Below are positions 11,469 through 23,104 of a stretch of DNA of 64,000 bases, piece by piece. This stretch comes from Tetmemena sp. SeJ-2015 (taxonomy: Eukaryota; Ciliophora; Spirotrichea; Sporadotrichida; Oxytrichidae). A program made the position numbers and the translations under genes. The notes under the pieces are model-generated. The model had not been told where the DNA came from. It saw only the letters and a list, made by a program, of their open reading frames with translations, and made no database searches. How positions within the stretch are numbered: position 1 is the stretch's first letter; each line of letters opens with the position of its first letter. The stretch is taken from the NCBI GenBank assembly GCA_027382625.1, contig JAJKFJ010021420.1:62001-126000 (forward strand), given 5' to 3'.

Positions 11469-12083
11469 TCTCTAATTTAGTTAAAATACAATAATAGAAT
11501 CAACTACTGCAAGATTATTAGTCAATTATCTTATGATAAAATTATCCATAGTGTGATTCATTTATATCTTTATTTTTCTATTTTCGCAATAACTCAATAA
11601 ATTTAAAAAGCTAAATGAGGCAGATAAAATAAAGACATCTAGAAATAATTGGGGTTTGTGAATGAGAGTGTGAATATTAAACTAGTTGTAAATTAAAAAG
11701 GAGAGCGAGGATATTATTTCACTTAAGAATTAAAGAGAAGAAGAGAGAGAGAACGCACGATCACTTAAACTTATTATAAGTAAAGATGGGTAAGTGGACA
11801 AACAATAATATCAATCTAGAAAGACTTTGTGTTAATGATTAGCAATTAAATATTCTTCTTTCAAAAATCATTTCAAATAACAAATTTCATTTTTCATAAT
11901 ATGTTGTTTAATTTTGTTATAAACTAAATGAAAAATCATTTAGTTTAATATCCTTATAAAGACTCCTACTTAATTAATTTTACTTATCAATCTTATTAGG
12001 ATGATAATATCTAGGCTTGAACCTAGGAGCAAAAGACTGCACTGTGGGACAGTGACTCTCCTTCGCAGAGGTTGCCACTTATT

Positions 12084-12383
12084 TCAGACAGCAGCGACTC
12101 TCTTGGGCACACCTATACAAAGGGTTAGCTTTCAAATCATTAATTTGAAGGTAGTTACCTCTAAATAGATTTATATTTTTAATTATACCTCTTGGGGGAG
12201 GGATGATGCAAGAGAAGGTCCAGTTGTAGAGGGATGGGTACATGATCCAGCAGGCTAAATAATTATGAGTGAGGGCGATATTGTCTTACCGAAGAATGTG
12301 ACTGGGACGCCATAGCCAGCAACGTGTCTCAATCTGTAGACGGTGGCCTCAGCGGTCAGCTTCCAGAAGGTTGGCAAGTACAT
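12084..12383 (-). CDS. Small hydrophobic protein (about 66 aa)
   Basis: Three exons: MYLPTFWKLTAEATVYRLRH..VPVTFF, then a 35-nt intron (12255-12289, GTAAGA..TTTAG), then CWIMYPSLYNWTF..IIPPPR, then a 76-nt intron (12113-12188), then VPKRVAAV and TGA 12084-12086. One probable membrane helix spans the first junction. Size and composition resemble small inner-membrane subunits of mitochondrial complexes, but no family is recognised. The consistent splice sites and codon use favour a real gene. Confidence 0.5.
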
Positions 12384-12585
12384 CTTTATTATTTCCGTAA
12401 ATCAATTAATTATTATATATAAATTCTAATTCGATAAACCCTCCTCCCTCAATCTATTATCTCCTTTATTATTTTTAGCTAGTTCTTTAAGAAGTGAAGA
12501 TAAAATAAAAAGGTGGAGATTATTTTATGTCTGCAGCTGCTGCTTCTAATATTAAATTAGAAAGCGAGTATAAGAAAGATTAATA

Positions 12586-15500
12586 ATGGGAAACACTTGC
12601 AGTTGCGACAGCAGATAGGATGATCTCACAAACCAGCAGCTCAATTAGGAAACCACACCGCGCCATGAAAAGAGGCCGGAGAAACTTCCAACTATGAGCA
12701 ACGCCATGAATTAAGATCAAAAAATTTATTATAAGTAGCTATATAATGAAGTCTACACTTTAAAAGATAACTACAGACAGGAAGAATCAGTCGGGGGAGC
12801 TGAATCAAATTCAAAATAAGGTACCTATTCAAGCCCAGGTAGTGGCAGTTAATAACGAAAATAAAAATGGTCAGCAAAGCAATCAAGCTCCTCCTGCTTA
12901 AGTATAGATAGAGGTGAACAATCAAAGCAACAAGGAGAATAAAATTCAGGTGCAAACTAACTCAAAGGTGAGTAATCAAAATATCAGCAACTAAGTGCCC
13001 AGATAAGAATCACTGCCCTAACATATCCATCAAAATCAAGTCATGGGAGAAATCAAAGCCAACTCTTATCAGTAAGAGCCCTTAGTATATCACAACAATC
13101 AGCCTATAATTTTAACCTATATTAAATATTGATTCATGGGTAAGCAGCTATGGTAGCAGCACAGTATTAAGTAAACCCTAATGAAATGGTTTAACAGCAG
13201 TACACATAACAGCAATTGATGCAAATGTAGCAATAGCAAATGATGCAGTAGTAACTAATGTCCTAGCAGCAGAACTAGCAACATCAACAACACTGGTCTC
13301 TCCAACAACAACAGCTCCTACAATAGTAGCAACAATAGCAAGCACTCATCTAGTAGTAACAATAACACCAGATGATGCTACAATAATAGCAACAGCAGTA
13401 GTAATAGTAACAACAGTAAATGGCTATGTAGAACTAAGCCAAATCGTAAAATCCTAATCAGGAGCTTTAGAAAGTTTAGCAAGCATTCTAAGCTAACTAG
13501 AGGTTGAAGGAGCTGGAGGAATCAAAGAATGACAACATCATAGCAGGCTCAAAGCCAAGCAGTTAGACTGGACTCAATGCTCTATAAACACCCAGTGGTC
13601 AGTAGAATTCTAACAGCAACGTCGTCTCTAAGAACCCTTCGAGTGAACCTAAGACACTCTATGAAAAAATTGGCTTAGAAGAAGGTTGTAAGACTTTCGC
13701 AGACAGCTGCATGAAAAAGATATTTGCTGATCCAAATCTCGAACCTTACTTTAGTAAAACTTAGATCGAGTTGCACTAAGAAAAGTTCAGATATTTCATT
13801 GGGTATTCTCACAGGTGGTCATTAACATTGGATAGGCCAGAATTTGGCTGCTGTTCATAAAAATATGAAGATAGATGATGACACCTTTGATTATTTTATC
13901 AGCCACTGCGTCTCAGCTATGAAAGATATGAGAGTCAAATAGGATTGCATGAGAGAGATGGTCAAAAAGCTGCAAGGGTTGAGAGATTAAATAGTCACCA
14001 AAGTAGAAGATGAGCCCAATAAAACGCTTCTAGATAAAATGGGAGGTGCCTAAGGAATAAAAGACTTGTGTGAGCTCACCATGAACAAAGTACTCGAGTG
14101 CCCTAAGTTGAAGCTTATTTTATTATCCAAAAAATAGTCACTTAATTTTATTAGCCTTTCTTCGACAGTACCCCAATTTCACTTCACACTAAGAGAATGG
14201 CTGCTTATATCTTATCTATGATTGGAAACGGTCAGCACGAGTGGATCGGTAGATCTTTAAGGTAATCTCACAAAGGCAAAGACATAAACGAGATGAATTT
14301 CGATTTGATGATAGACTATTTCGAAGAAGCAGCTTAAGAGATGAAAATTGCACCTGATGATACTATTCTAGAGTTTATTGACATCTTGAGAGGAGTCTAA
14401 AAAGATGTTGTCGAAGAGAATAAGTAACTCACCTTGCTAGAGAAGTTAGACAACAATGATTTCTTTGAGCCCATAATGAACAGATTCGTAGATAAGATGA
14501 TGAGGGATCACATCCTTGGGAGGTACTTTCAAAATATGAAGATGAAGCACATGATTCCAAATAAGATCATGCTTTTCTTTGCATATTCTAAGAACATCAT
14601 GAATCCGGATGATAAGTAATCGATCAAAGAATATCATTAAGGGCTGAAGATTACCCCAGAAGATTTTGAAAGATCCATCATATTCTTCAAGGAATCTTTG
14701 TACGAGTTTAGCATTGAGCCTGCAATAGTAGAGGAAGCGGTTACCTTTTACAAAACTCTCCGAAGATAGCTAGCTTACTATCCTGAAGATCATATCGAGG
14801 AAATTAAGAAAGAGGGAGAGCAAGTTCCAGATAGAGAGCAGCATGCGACATGTGAACTATCCAGAGGATATTTAATAAATGCCAGAAATTCAGGATTAAT
14901 TAAGAAACCAGCTCACCAATAATCAAGAGAAGTAAGAGCAAGCCCCTCCTCAATAAGCAAAAGCTTAACAAATGCAGCTTAAGAATTTCAATCAACCACC
15001 TCAAGATAACTCTGAATAGATCATTCAATCCTTTCGTCTTGATTCAAAGCTATCAGATGTATCCTCGGTTATTGATAAAAACTAATCATCACCTAACAAT
15101 CCTCAAAAGTTAAGTAGACCTCCAAGGGAAGTGGTTGAAGAATTGAAAGTTATAGAGGAGAATAGGTTTGAAGAAAGTTAAAATAGAGATATAAACTAAA
15201 GAGTTGAGGGAGCTGATGGAAGCTTCAAAGGCAGGAATCGCAACAAGCTGCAGAGATCAAGGAGCAGCTAATGATAAATTTATAACACACTTTAATTTAG
15301 CCCTCTGTTAAAATATCGTCTCAAAAGCTAACTCTTGTTAATTAAAATGACCCCGAAACCGAGATCCCTAAACCAGAGAACACTGTCAATGATGAAGAGT
15401 AGAAATAATAACAAGACTTAAACTAGCAATCTGAAATATAGATGGTGCCAAGCAATCAATAATCCTCAATGTAGCAAAGATTATCATCTTAAAAAATACT

Positions 15501-17386
15501 CCCTGTAGTATAGTAAAGTATAACTAAGGAAAATGAAAGAGACAGATCAAGATCAAAAACTCCTTAGAGATAGCCACAACCTAAAATTGAGTATAAGTAT
15601 AACTTCTTTGACTTACTTGGCTGGGATAGATCTAAATTTAATGACCAAAAGTCTATGATGCAACCTTCTGTCATGAGCTCTATCATATACCAAGGGGAAC
15701 TACAGAGATTCATGGAGAAGTAAAAATCATCGCTGACACGCTGGCTTATATTAACCCAAAAGGCCTTACTCATTTATAAGGATGAGATGAATTCTAAGAG
15801 TTTCCCCACGAAGCCTCTCTACTGCATACCTCTACTTGAGATAAAAGATATTGAAACTAAAGAGTCCTTAATGCAGCCTAATTAGAGGAAGAGTCAGGCG
15901 ATGCATTTTATTGAAATCAAATTGAGCGAATCTTATGGTATGATTGCACAAAGTATAGCTTAATTGCTTACTGGCAAGGCAATCATGATGGGTGGAGGAT
16001 ATGGACGATCGGATAGCCCTCTGAGGGAATAAGGGAAAATCAACAACAACTCCAATAAGAATATTTCGCATCAGAATCACTCTTATGATGACAAAGTCTT
16101 AGTTTTTGTAGCACCCAAAAAGAAGCAGATTATAGACTGGTCTAGGATTTTAAAGCATGGAATCCATCTGCAGTAATAAGAGACTGTTTTTTATACTTTA
16201 CTTTGCTGTTTCTGTCTAGCAAAGACTAAATGAGTAGTCAGAAATGTAGCAGAGCACCACTTTGCTTAACTAAGAGGATCATAATGAGAGACTAAGGTTT
16301 AATAACAACGTTTTGAATTAGGAGGCACTGAACTCAACCGTGAGTAATTTGAAAGACTAATTTGATTAAGTTCAAATTATAGACGCTCAAAAAGAGGTAG
16401 GAGATTAGAATCCTACTCAGGCTATTACAGATAATCAAGAGGACAAATAAAGTGAAGGCCCTCCGGTAATTTAAAAAATCTAGACTCAAAAGAGTCAGCC
16501 AGATTAGAAAAGCTAAACTCAAGTAACAGAGATAAAGCAAGAGCACTTTAACATAAACGAGATGAAGATCAACCTTAGCAGCAATGGTCATTACATTGAA
16601 GCTGCCAACTAGATTATAGAGCAATAAAGCAGCGAAAGGCTCAATAACTTCAAGGTCTCAAGTAATATCATAGTGGAGCCACCTAGAGAGGATCCAAACT
16701 AAAACCCTTAGCTCTAAAAATTCGACAGCCAAAACTCTCATCGTAGTAAATAAAGCAAGTTTAGCTATTTGTCAAAATAAGATAGCTAATTATAAGATTA
16801 GATTGTCATTAAAAAGCCCACATTAAAGCTGTCAATTGGCGTTCTCTAAGATGAAAAGGTTGATGTCTCTAAAAGTTTGCCGATCGAAGAAGCACTCTAT
16901 GATAAGCTAGGAGGATAGATTTTAGTTCAATAGTTAGTAGACGAAATATTCATGAAGATAGTTCGTGACCCAAGACTATTCCCTTACCTCAAGGATATTT
17001 AAAATGAGAAAACTCATTTCATAGATTACTTCACGCATATCAGTGGAGGATCAAAGGAGGAGGTGCTAAATCCCCTTCAAGTTTCAAATATTGATAACGG
17101 ACTCAAGAAGATTGACTTTGATACTTTGGCAGGCTATATAGTAGCCTCCCTTAAAGACTTGAATGTAGCCTAAGAATTTATTATAGATGGATCTAATTTG
17201 TTTAACCTTTATTTTAATCTTAATTAAAAAGCATTTTATCTAAAATTCCGTGCCTTACGTTTTAAAGGTAGACAAAGTCTATATTTTTAACTTTATAAAA
17301 GCATTAATTCTATTTATATAATTAATTTTAGGAATAATGAGTTCATCTCTCTTTTACTAAATGAGAGAGAATTATTTGATGATTGA
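12586..17386 (+). CDS. Giant multi-domain protein: four truncated-globin domains plus a PH-like domain
   Basis: Starts MGNTCSCDSRQDD; Gly2 followed by Cys5/Cys7 predicts N-myristoylation and palmitoylation. After removal of six IESs and one 34-nt GT..AG intron (16186-16219) the frame is open for about 1,528 residues. A Gln-rich region (~residues 130-330) precedes globin 1 (~340, TLYEKIGLEEGC, FTGGHQHWIGQNLAAVHKNM), globin 2 (~455, TLLDKMGGAQGIKDLC, EWIGRSLRQSHKGKDINEM) and globin 3 (~575, LTLLEKLDNNDFF, YHQGLKITPEDF). A Q/S-rich linker follows, then a PH-like domain (~970, IIYQGELQRFMEKQK, TRWLILTQKALLIYKDEM), another linker and globin 4 (~1363, EALYDKLGGQILVQQ). The His aligned with proximal F8 is present in globins 1-3; globin 4 has Asn there. 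The TGA at 17384-17386 lies in AT-rich sequence, so the true 3' end is uncertain. Confidence 0.82.
12706..12745 (+). other. IES in multi-globin gene (40 bp, pointer ATGAA)
   Basis: ATGAA at 12706-12710 and 12746-12750. Excision gives SNAMKSTLQKITTDRKN in frame. Confidence 0.8.
13109..13131 (+). other. IES in multi-globin gene (23 bp, pointer ATT)
   Basis: Carries in-frame TGA. Excision joins NNQPII to HGQAAMVAAQ. Confidence 0.75.
13796..13808 (+). other. IES in globin domain 1 (13 bp, pointer TCA)
   Basis: Excision restores FRYF|TGGHQHWIGQNLAAVH, the conserved E-helix region of a truncated globin. Confidence 0.85.
14112..14152 (+). other. IES in globin domain 2 (41 bp, pointer AGC)
   Basis: AGC at 14112-14114 and 14153-14155. 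Excision gives LECPKLK|PFFDSTPISLH. Confidence 0.85.
14826..14859 (+). other. IES in multi-globin gene (34 bp, pointer TCCAGA)
   Basis: Six-base repeat at 14826-14831 and 14860-14865. Excision gives EQVPEDIQQMPEIQ. Confidence 0.8.
15269..15297 (+). other. IES in multi-globin gene (29 bp, pointer TA)
   Basis: Starts TAATGATA with an in-frame TGA. Excision gives RSRSSQPSVKIS. Confidence 0.75.
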
Positions 17387-17437
17387 AAGTTAGTTTATAT
17401 TTTAACATTTAGTATTTGGATCACTTTATAAACAACC

Positions 17438-18261
17438 TCAAAGATAAATTGGAAACAGCATGGGCTGAAAGATATATATAACTATCATTCTATATTATTA
17501 AAAAAGTACTAAAGACCCACTATCATTACTAAAGCAAAAATCACGAGCCACAAAAGAATCATGGAGTTATTGAAGGATTTATTCTAATGCTACAGATCTT
17601 CTAAATCTTTTTCCACTTCTTAAAAGTAAATGATAAGATTTTTAGGTTTAACTCTTTGCCCCTGATCTACTTTAAGTTTTCTATGAGTCTTGTTTATATA
17701 GTGCTGCCTTCTTTATATAAAATAAGTATTTATCACCTTCCTAGAGTAGCATCCTTTGCCTCATAAGTTGGATTGATAGGATATCTTAATCTTGTTTGTC
17801 ATATTAATTTTAAGTCCCTCTCATCTTATTAATTTGAGTATGCTGGCCAAAACTATGATTCGCAATTTGATTTTTAGGGACTAGTTTCTTGCATCCTTAG
17901 CAGAGCTGCAGGCATTAGGAAACGTGCTCAGGGTAGCTCTAATCCACACTAAGTTGGGCATCACACCCTTAGCTTGTATAGGGGCAACTCACTTTCAAAG
18001 CGCGAAAGAGTTTGAGTAACTCTCTATGCTTATTCTCATCGAGTTGAGCGGGAGTCGTTTCTTTATCACAACTGAGGCAGTTTCTTTTTATTGCGTACAA
18101 ATTATTAAACTCTTGATTAAGTGTTGAATTTTATTAAAAGCAAGAAAGGCAAAACACTTAGCCGCACTCTGCACAGCACCTCGCAGATAAACTCAGCAGA
18201 GGCACTCTTTCACAATATATGCACTCTATTTTCCTCAATATCTTTCTATAGCCTGCCTCAT
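17438..18261 (-). CDS. RING/TRAF-type zinc-finger protein
   Basis: Starts MRQAIECIYCERVPLLS once a 20-bp IES is removed. The RING-like module C-x2-C ... CCAECGQVFCLSC is followed by NCLSCDKETTPAQL and a TRAF-type zinc finger (LKVSCPYTSQGCDAQLSV, YPEHVSQCLQLCQGC). This arrangement is typical of TRAF-like E3 ligases. The C-terminal half is low-complexity and may contain an unresolved intron or IES. The frame is open to TGA 17438-17440. It is tail-to-tail with the multi-globin gene. Confidence 0.7.
18230..18249 (-). other. IES in RING/TRAF gene (20 bp, pointer ATAGA)
   Basis: Contains in-frame TGA. Removal joins MRQAI to the first zinc-ligand motif ECIYCE. Same pointer sequence as an IES in the RBR gene. 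Confidence 0.75.
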
Positions 18262-18630
18262 CTTACTTTATAAAAAAAAAAACATTATATTTACGATGTG
18301 CTCTAAGAATCTACTTGAATTAGGATATCTAGAGGTGAGATATTTGAGGAGTAGTTTGAGAAGTAGAGGGAGGTGATACGCTGCCTTAGCAACTCCATTA
18401 AAGAAAGTGAATATTAGGAAAGCTAATTTAAATTTTGTATAAGCCTAGCTACTACTTAAATATAATTACATATTCTAATAATTTATCACATCATACCAAA
18501 CAAACTAACTTTAAATTTTCTGTCTGTCACTCCTTCCTCATCTATCAAGCTTCTGTTTTAGTAAAAATAATTTATTTTTACTGAGGTCATTTACAGTAGC
18601 TTAGAGTTAGGAGAGGCAGCACAGGTGTGC

Positions 18631-19156
18631 TCATTCCTATTGCTCGAGTGATTTCTGGCATTGGCTAATGAGTTTTTAAGTAGAAGACTGAAAGATTTAT
18701 AGAGTAAGTTAGTCCACTCTTGCTTCCATAATGTTCCTCTTCACAACACTAGGGCCTTGCTTATTATTCTTCCTTGGCTTGGTCTAAACATCAAAAATTA
18801 TTTCATTCCCATTCAATCTTACCCTCGCCTTGTACTTCTTCTTTAAATTTAAAGTCAACACATTATATAACTATCTTAGGGGGAGCTTTGATCTTCACCT
18901 ATTCATCATAGATCTTCGCGTACTGACTGTAAACATAAATCTGATAAAATGGCATTTGGCTTATTGAATGAACATCAAGAGATATCTTTAGGAAGATCTG
19001 CAAGATGAGTGCGTTTTCAGGGATCTTGAGGAAGATCTTGAGGTTCTTCTTGTTGAAGCTGTAGAGGACGCTTTGTGTTTGCTTCGAAAGCTCATAGACG
19101 TAGTTGAGGCGGGCTCTTGCTTTCAGTGGGCCGATGGCTTTGGCGGTTGCGCCCAT
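18631..19156 (-). CDS. Hypothetical basic protein
   Basis: Starts MGATAKAIGPLKARARLNYV. A 31-nt GT..AG intron (18841-18871) joins VKIKAPPKI to KKYKARVRLNGNEIIFDVQ. Ends ...KSLEQQE at TGA 18631-18633. The product is lysine/arginine-rich with a beta-rich looking middle part (ALILQIFLKISLDVH). No family recognised. The intron that exactly restores a basic, sensible frame supports a real gene. Confidence 0.5.
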
Positions 19157-19447
19157 CTTCTTTTCCGACTTTTTGAATGTGGATTGATCCTTTCAAAAAA
19201 TAAGTTTCCATCTTCGATATCATCTTGATGATTAGAAACATTCTCCTAGCCGAGAGATTAAATTGATTTAGGAAAGATGAGAGCTAGTAAGTAATTTCCA
19301 AGTTAGTCGTTTGAAATTAAATATGCATCCCTATAAATAAATAAAAATTCATTTTAATTTCAAGTAATTAGAAGGGAAAATAATAAGTCTACACTTATTT
19401 CGTATTTTTTTAAGTTTAGCTAAATTTTCTATTTTAATATTCACTAT

Positions 19448-20454
19448 TCAAATAAATAATTAGCTAAATAAGCTTATCAAACTAAACACATCTGTTTAAA
19501 ATTAAAAAATATTTATTATAATAGACATATCTATAATTTCTTAAAGGGATTTTAAATATATGGTAAGATTCAATTAATTTCTTAATTTTGCATCTCTATC
19601 CGGTTTTCTGAAAACTTTTTCAGTTAAGTTCTTAAGAGTTGTGAACAATAAATTTCCTTTCTTGTAGCCATACTAAAAAAAAACATGAACACAATTTTTA
19701 AACTTTTTTGCATCTTGCTTCTTTTAATCATCAAACCGCGATGAATAAAATGCTCGGCAGATTCTAAAAATGGTCTTCATGATTACATCTGGACGATCTA
19801 AAGATTTCTCAGATGACTTTTTGCTCAAAGATTTTTAGATCTGCCTGAAGATGAGCACCTGATCCTCTTCTCTATCGCCCGCTGGATCTATTTATTAATG
19901 CTCCTGCGCAAGGGGATCTACTTCTTAATTAATACTTTCGGCCTAATTAGATGCAGAGCCCTCAAACTAATGAGGTTGCCACTCTTGATTGCAGTCTGAG
20001 GTGCTACAATACCAATCATTCTGCATGTTTGACTCATTAGGATGATTGAAACTCATCATAAAATTAGAAAGAAAGGGAAAATAGTTTTAGGTGTCATAAA
20101 ATCTTCTGAAGAGCTGTCTTGGTTCTCAAAATCTTCTAGGTTCCACATGTTCATGTTAGAGTGCGAATGGCGCTCTTTGGGTTTAATTTGCTATATTTGA
20201 TATTTTTATTGATCATTTTTCCGTAATATATTTTTGAAAAAAGAACGTAAATGGAGCGAGACGGCCCTATAGGGATCGCCCACATCATGGAGATCTCTCA
20301 CATCTCCCAAATCCGACTTTTGAACTTTACCGCACTTCTCAAGTATGTAGGCCTCATCGAATGATGAAAAGGAGCTCCTTGGCAAGATCAGTTGGGGCTG
20401 ATGGGCAGATGCTGAGGTAATTAGGGGCTAAAATCCTTAAAACGCAGACCTCAT
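19448..20454 (-). CDS. Hypothetical protein with acidic/Q-rich N-terminal half
   Basis: Starts MRSAFQGFQPLITS and includes ILPRSSFSSFDEAYILEKCG, CNQEWQPHQFEGSA and a basic helical region DVIMKTIFRICRAFYSSRF then LKNLTEKVFRKPDRDAKLR. One likely IES (20052-20080) connects MTPKTIF to NHPNESNMQ. The frame is open to TGA 19448-19450, but the last ~40 codons are AT-rich and may not be coding. No family recognised. Confidence 0.5.
20052..20080 (-). other. Probable IES (29 bp, pointer TTTC)
   Basis: GAAA on the + strand at 20048-20051 and 20077-20080. It carries two in-frame TGA. An alternative 23-bp boundary with the same pointer is equally in frame. Confidence 0.55.
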
Positions 20455-22135
20455 GATATTCCCCAGTATTAAATTTGTTAAGGGTGATGATCTCTTATTT
20501 AATTCTAAAGCGCTAGATTATTACCGCAATCATAAAATATTAGAATAAGGAATGAAATATTTCATATGGGGATATTAATTTGGCACTATGAGGCTTTAGT
20601 TTAAGCAAGGAAAATTTAGATCGTCTGTTTTATTGAGCAGAGATTGTCTTGAGGGCAGCTGGGTGAAAAAGCTGCCATGACAAGTTTTGTTTTAATGGGA
20701 AGTGTTATATTCTGTGGAAAAAGTTAAAGCATACTATATCTTTTATATTATTTAAAGTTGATGTATTAGAAGAATCGCTTAATAAGGCGAATTGATGCTT
20801 ATTCGATGCTGAATTAATGATTTAACAATTATTACGTTGGTGAAAATTTAACTCATCTCCTCGATTAAAATCTTCCTCCACCCCCTTTAACAGCTTTAAA
20901 TTACTCTATGCTGATAAATCTGAGTCGGAGGGACATATCAGAGAGGGTTAAGGCTCGGGGCATGGCTTATTTTAAGGGAAAATTTGAGTGTGCCACATGA
21001 ATTTGTTGTCTTGTATCGTCAAAATTAAAGACTAGAACTTTAAACTTGAAATGAATTAAAAACCTATAATAGGTTAAGTGTGTTGATAATTTCTCTAATT
21101 GTTGCTTGAAAATTATAAAGTTTTAATTGAATCATAGCTCTTTTTAGCTACCGATATTAGATCTCTTCATCACTCGCTTTTTAAAATAAGAATCACTTAT
21201 GGACAAATAAGCCTCAGTACCTTCTTATTCATATTCTAAGTTTATATTCAATAATTAGTTCATAATTAGAGAATTTACAAAAAACTAAAGCCAGATAATT
21301 TAAAAACCGTAAACCTATCATTATGTGTTTGTAATACGGTTTAAATAATATCCTAAATAAAATTTTATATCGAATGTAATTTTTACAATAGAACGAAATT
21401 GAATATTTCTAAACCAAATCAGGAACCCCTAATCTTGAAGTTTTCTGAGAAAGTTTTCAGTGAAAAATGTTTTTAGACTTATTCACCAACCCGAACATTT
21501 GTGTTTCACATTTTTATGGTTTTGCCGCAACTTCTATTCCGCTGAGTAGTTTGCCCTTATTAGACTTTCAATTCGAGAATATACTCTTGATAAATATATA
21601 TTACTCAATATATATATCAAAATGTCTTATAATCTGAATTGCTTCATATTTAAATGCTAAAAATATAAAAACTTATTGATAAAGCTAGGGTTTTTAATGA
21701 GTACGAGTACGTAATCAAAATTCACTGAGGTAATCTATAAGCAAGATTAGCTTCTCTAACCTTGATTTATTTTGAAGTTTTCAATTTTAATTCTTAATTC
21801 AGTTAACAATTTCACTTACTTCTTCGTTTACAACTCTAATGTTAGGATTGCATGTTTAGTTTTGTGAATGATTTTTAAGAGATTAAGGGAGTTATAAAAC
21901 CTAAATTATATATCTCTGGCTATAAATGGGCATCTTATAAAACCTATTCACGGATGCTCTATTTCTTTTATATTATTGCTGGAATAAAACTTTTGATAAA
22001 AAAGATACTATCTGTTTATTTAATATTTTTTCCCTTAATATTAGACTTATTTAAGAACAAAGGAATTTATCTCACTAGAGAATTCAGACTCAGTTGCCTT
22101 ATGGGGTTGCGATCTGACGAAGTCTGGTTTGAAAA
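20455..22135. other. AT-rich stretch with no gene recognised
   Basis: About 1.7 kb of AT-rich DNA. Short open stretches exist on both strands (for example at 20930-21000 and 21954-22135), but none continues into a conserved frame and no RNA gene or repeat family is recognised. It could be germline-limited DNA. Confidence 0.4.
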
Positions 22136-22139
22136 TTAA

Positions 22140-23060
22140 TTATTGATACTGTGTCCATTATTTATTATTCTAAGAACTAATATAAATCTTACAGCTAAAT
22201 TGAATTCTTATAAAATACTAGGGAATAAGGATTATAGTTAGTGAGGATCTATTTATTACAAGAGATCCTGTGATTGCTGAGAGGGAATTATTATTTCATC
22301 TGTTTCTCCAAATTTATCCACGCCTTCCATGAAGTCTCGGTAGGTATCGCTTTCCTCCTAAGCACTCGTGATACTCTATCTCAGCTCCCTCTCACTTTGC
22401 AAATAACCTGGTTAATGATGGAGTTCCTGCTTCTTCTTCATTAGCAAACATCATCTTTTGATTTGTGAAGCTGGAGTAAAATAAATTAAAAAATAAATTC
22501 AACTGCAATCTATCGTTGCCACTCTTCTAGGAATTTAAAAACAATATAAGGAGTTCTTGCCGCTATCTCCGCAAGATTCTTCAATAACTAACTCTATCTA
22601 TTTCATTTAGGTGCCTAAGCGATCCTCCAAGTGCTAGTTATTGCTCTTTGCCTACTTCTGTTAAGCTTTTGATCAGAATATATAAAAAAATATAAGACAC
22701 TTAAGTTTAAAGTTTGAATGCTGTTGGAGGAGAGCAGCTGCTCCCCTTGGACATCTTCCTAGATTATATCTATCATGTATTAAAATAGGAAGCAACAGAA
22801 GAGTGTTTATTTGTTTTGGGAGGTTTGATTTTGATGACTATTCATGCAGTTGTCGAAAGATATCCCTCCAATATGGATCTAGTGATTGCTCTCACTTTGC
22901 ATTTACGACTGTGGGGTATTGTCATAGCCTGTGTATAGATTTGTCATTGTGGTGGCATTTTTAGATTTCTCTTTTTGGCAGTCTAACTTTTCCTCGTACT
23001 AAGCTTCGTTCCTTTTTTCATCCTGTAAATTTTGTGCTATCTTCTAGTGTAGAGAAAACA
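22140..23060 (-). CDS. Coding-like tail region, possibly the 3' part of the kinase gene upstream
   Basis: Minus-strand segments QDEKRNEAQYEEKLDCQKEK, IQEDVQGEQLLSSN, FTNQKMMFANEEEAGTPSLT and SERELRQSITSAQEESDTY are open and coding-like but lie in different frames separated by AT-rich DNA, as expected for pieces split by IESs. A 13-bp unit near 22395-22420 bounded by AG fits as an IES or micro-intron (SLT|SERELRQ). They could extend the CK1-like gene past its apparent stop at 23105. Boundaries unresolved. Confidence 0.35.
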
Positions 23061-23104
23061 AACTATAATCATTATCAAATCACCATAAAATATTTAAATA
23101 GTGG

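Noticed and set aside
13190..13420. CAA/CAG/TAG-rich tract as a microsatellite
   Set aside because: It is in frame within the multi-globin gene and encodes its poly-Gln region with mixed CAA, CAG, TAA and TAG codons.
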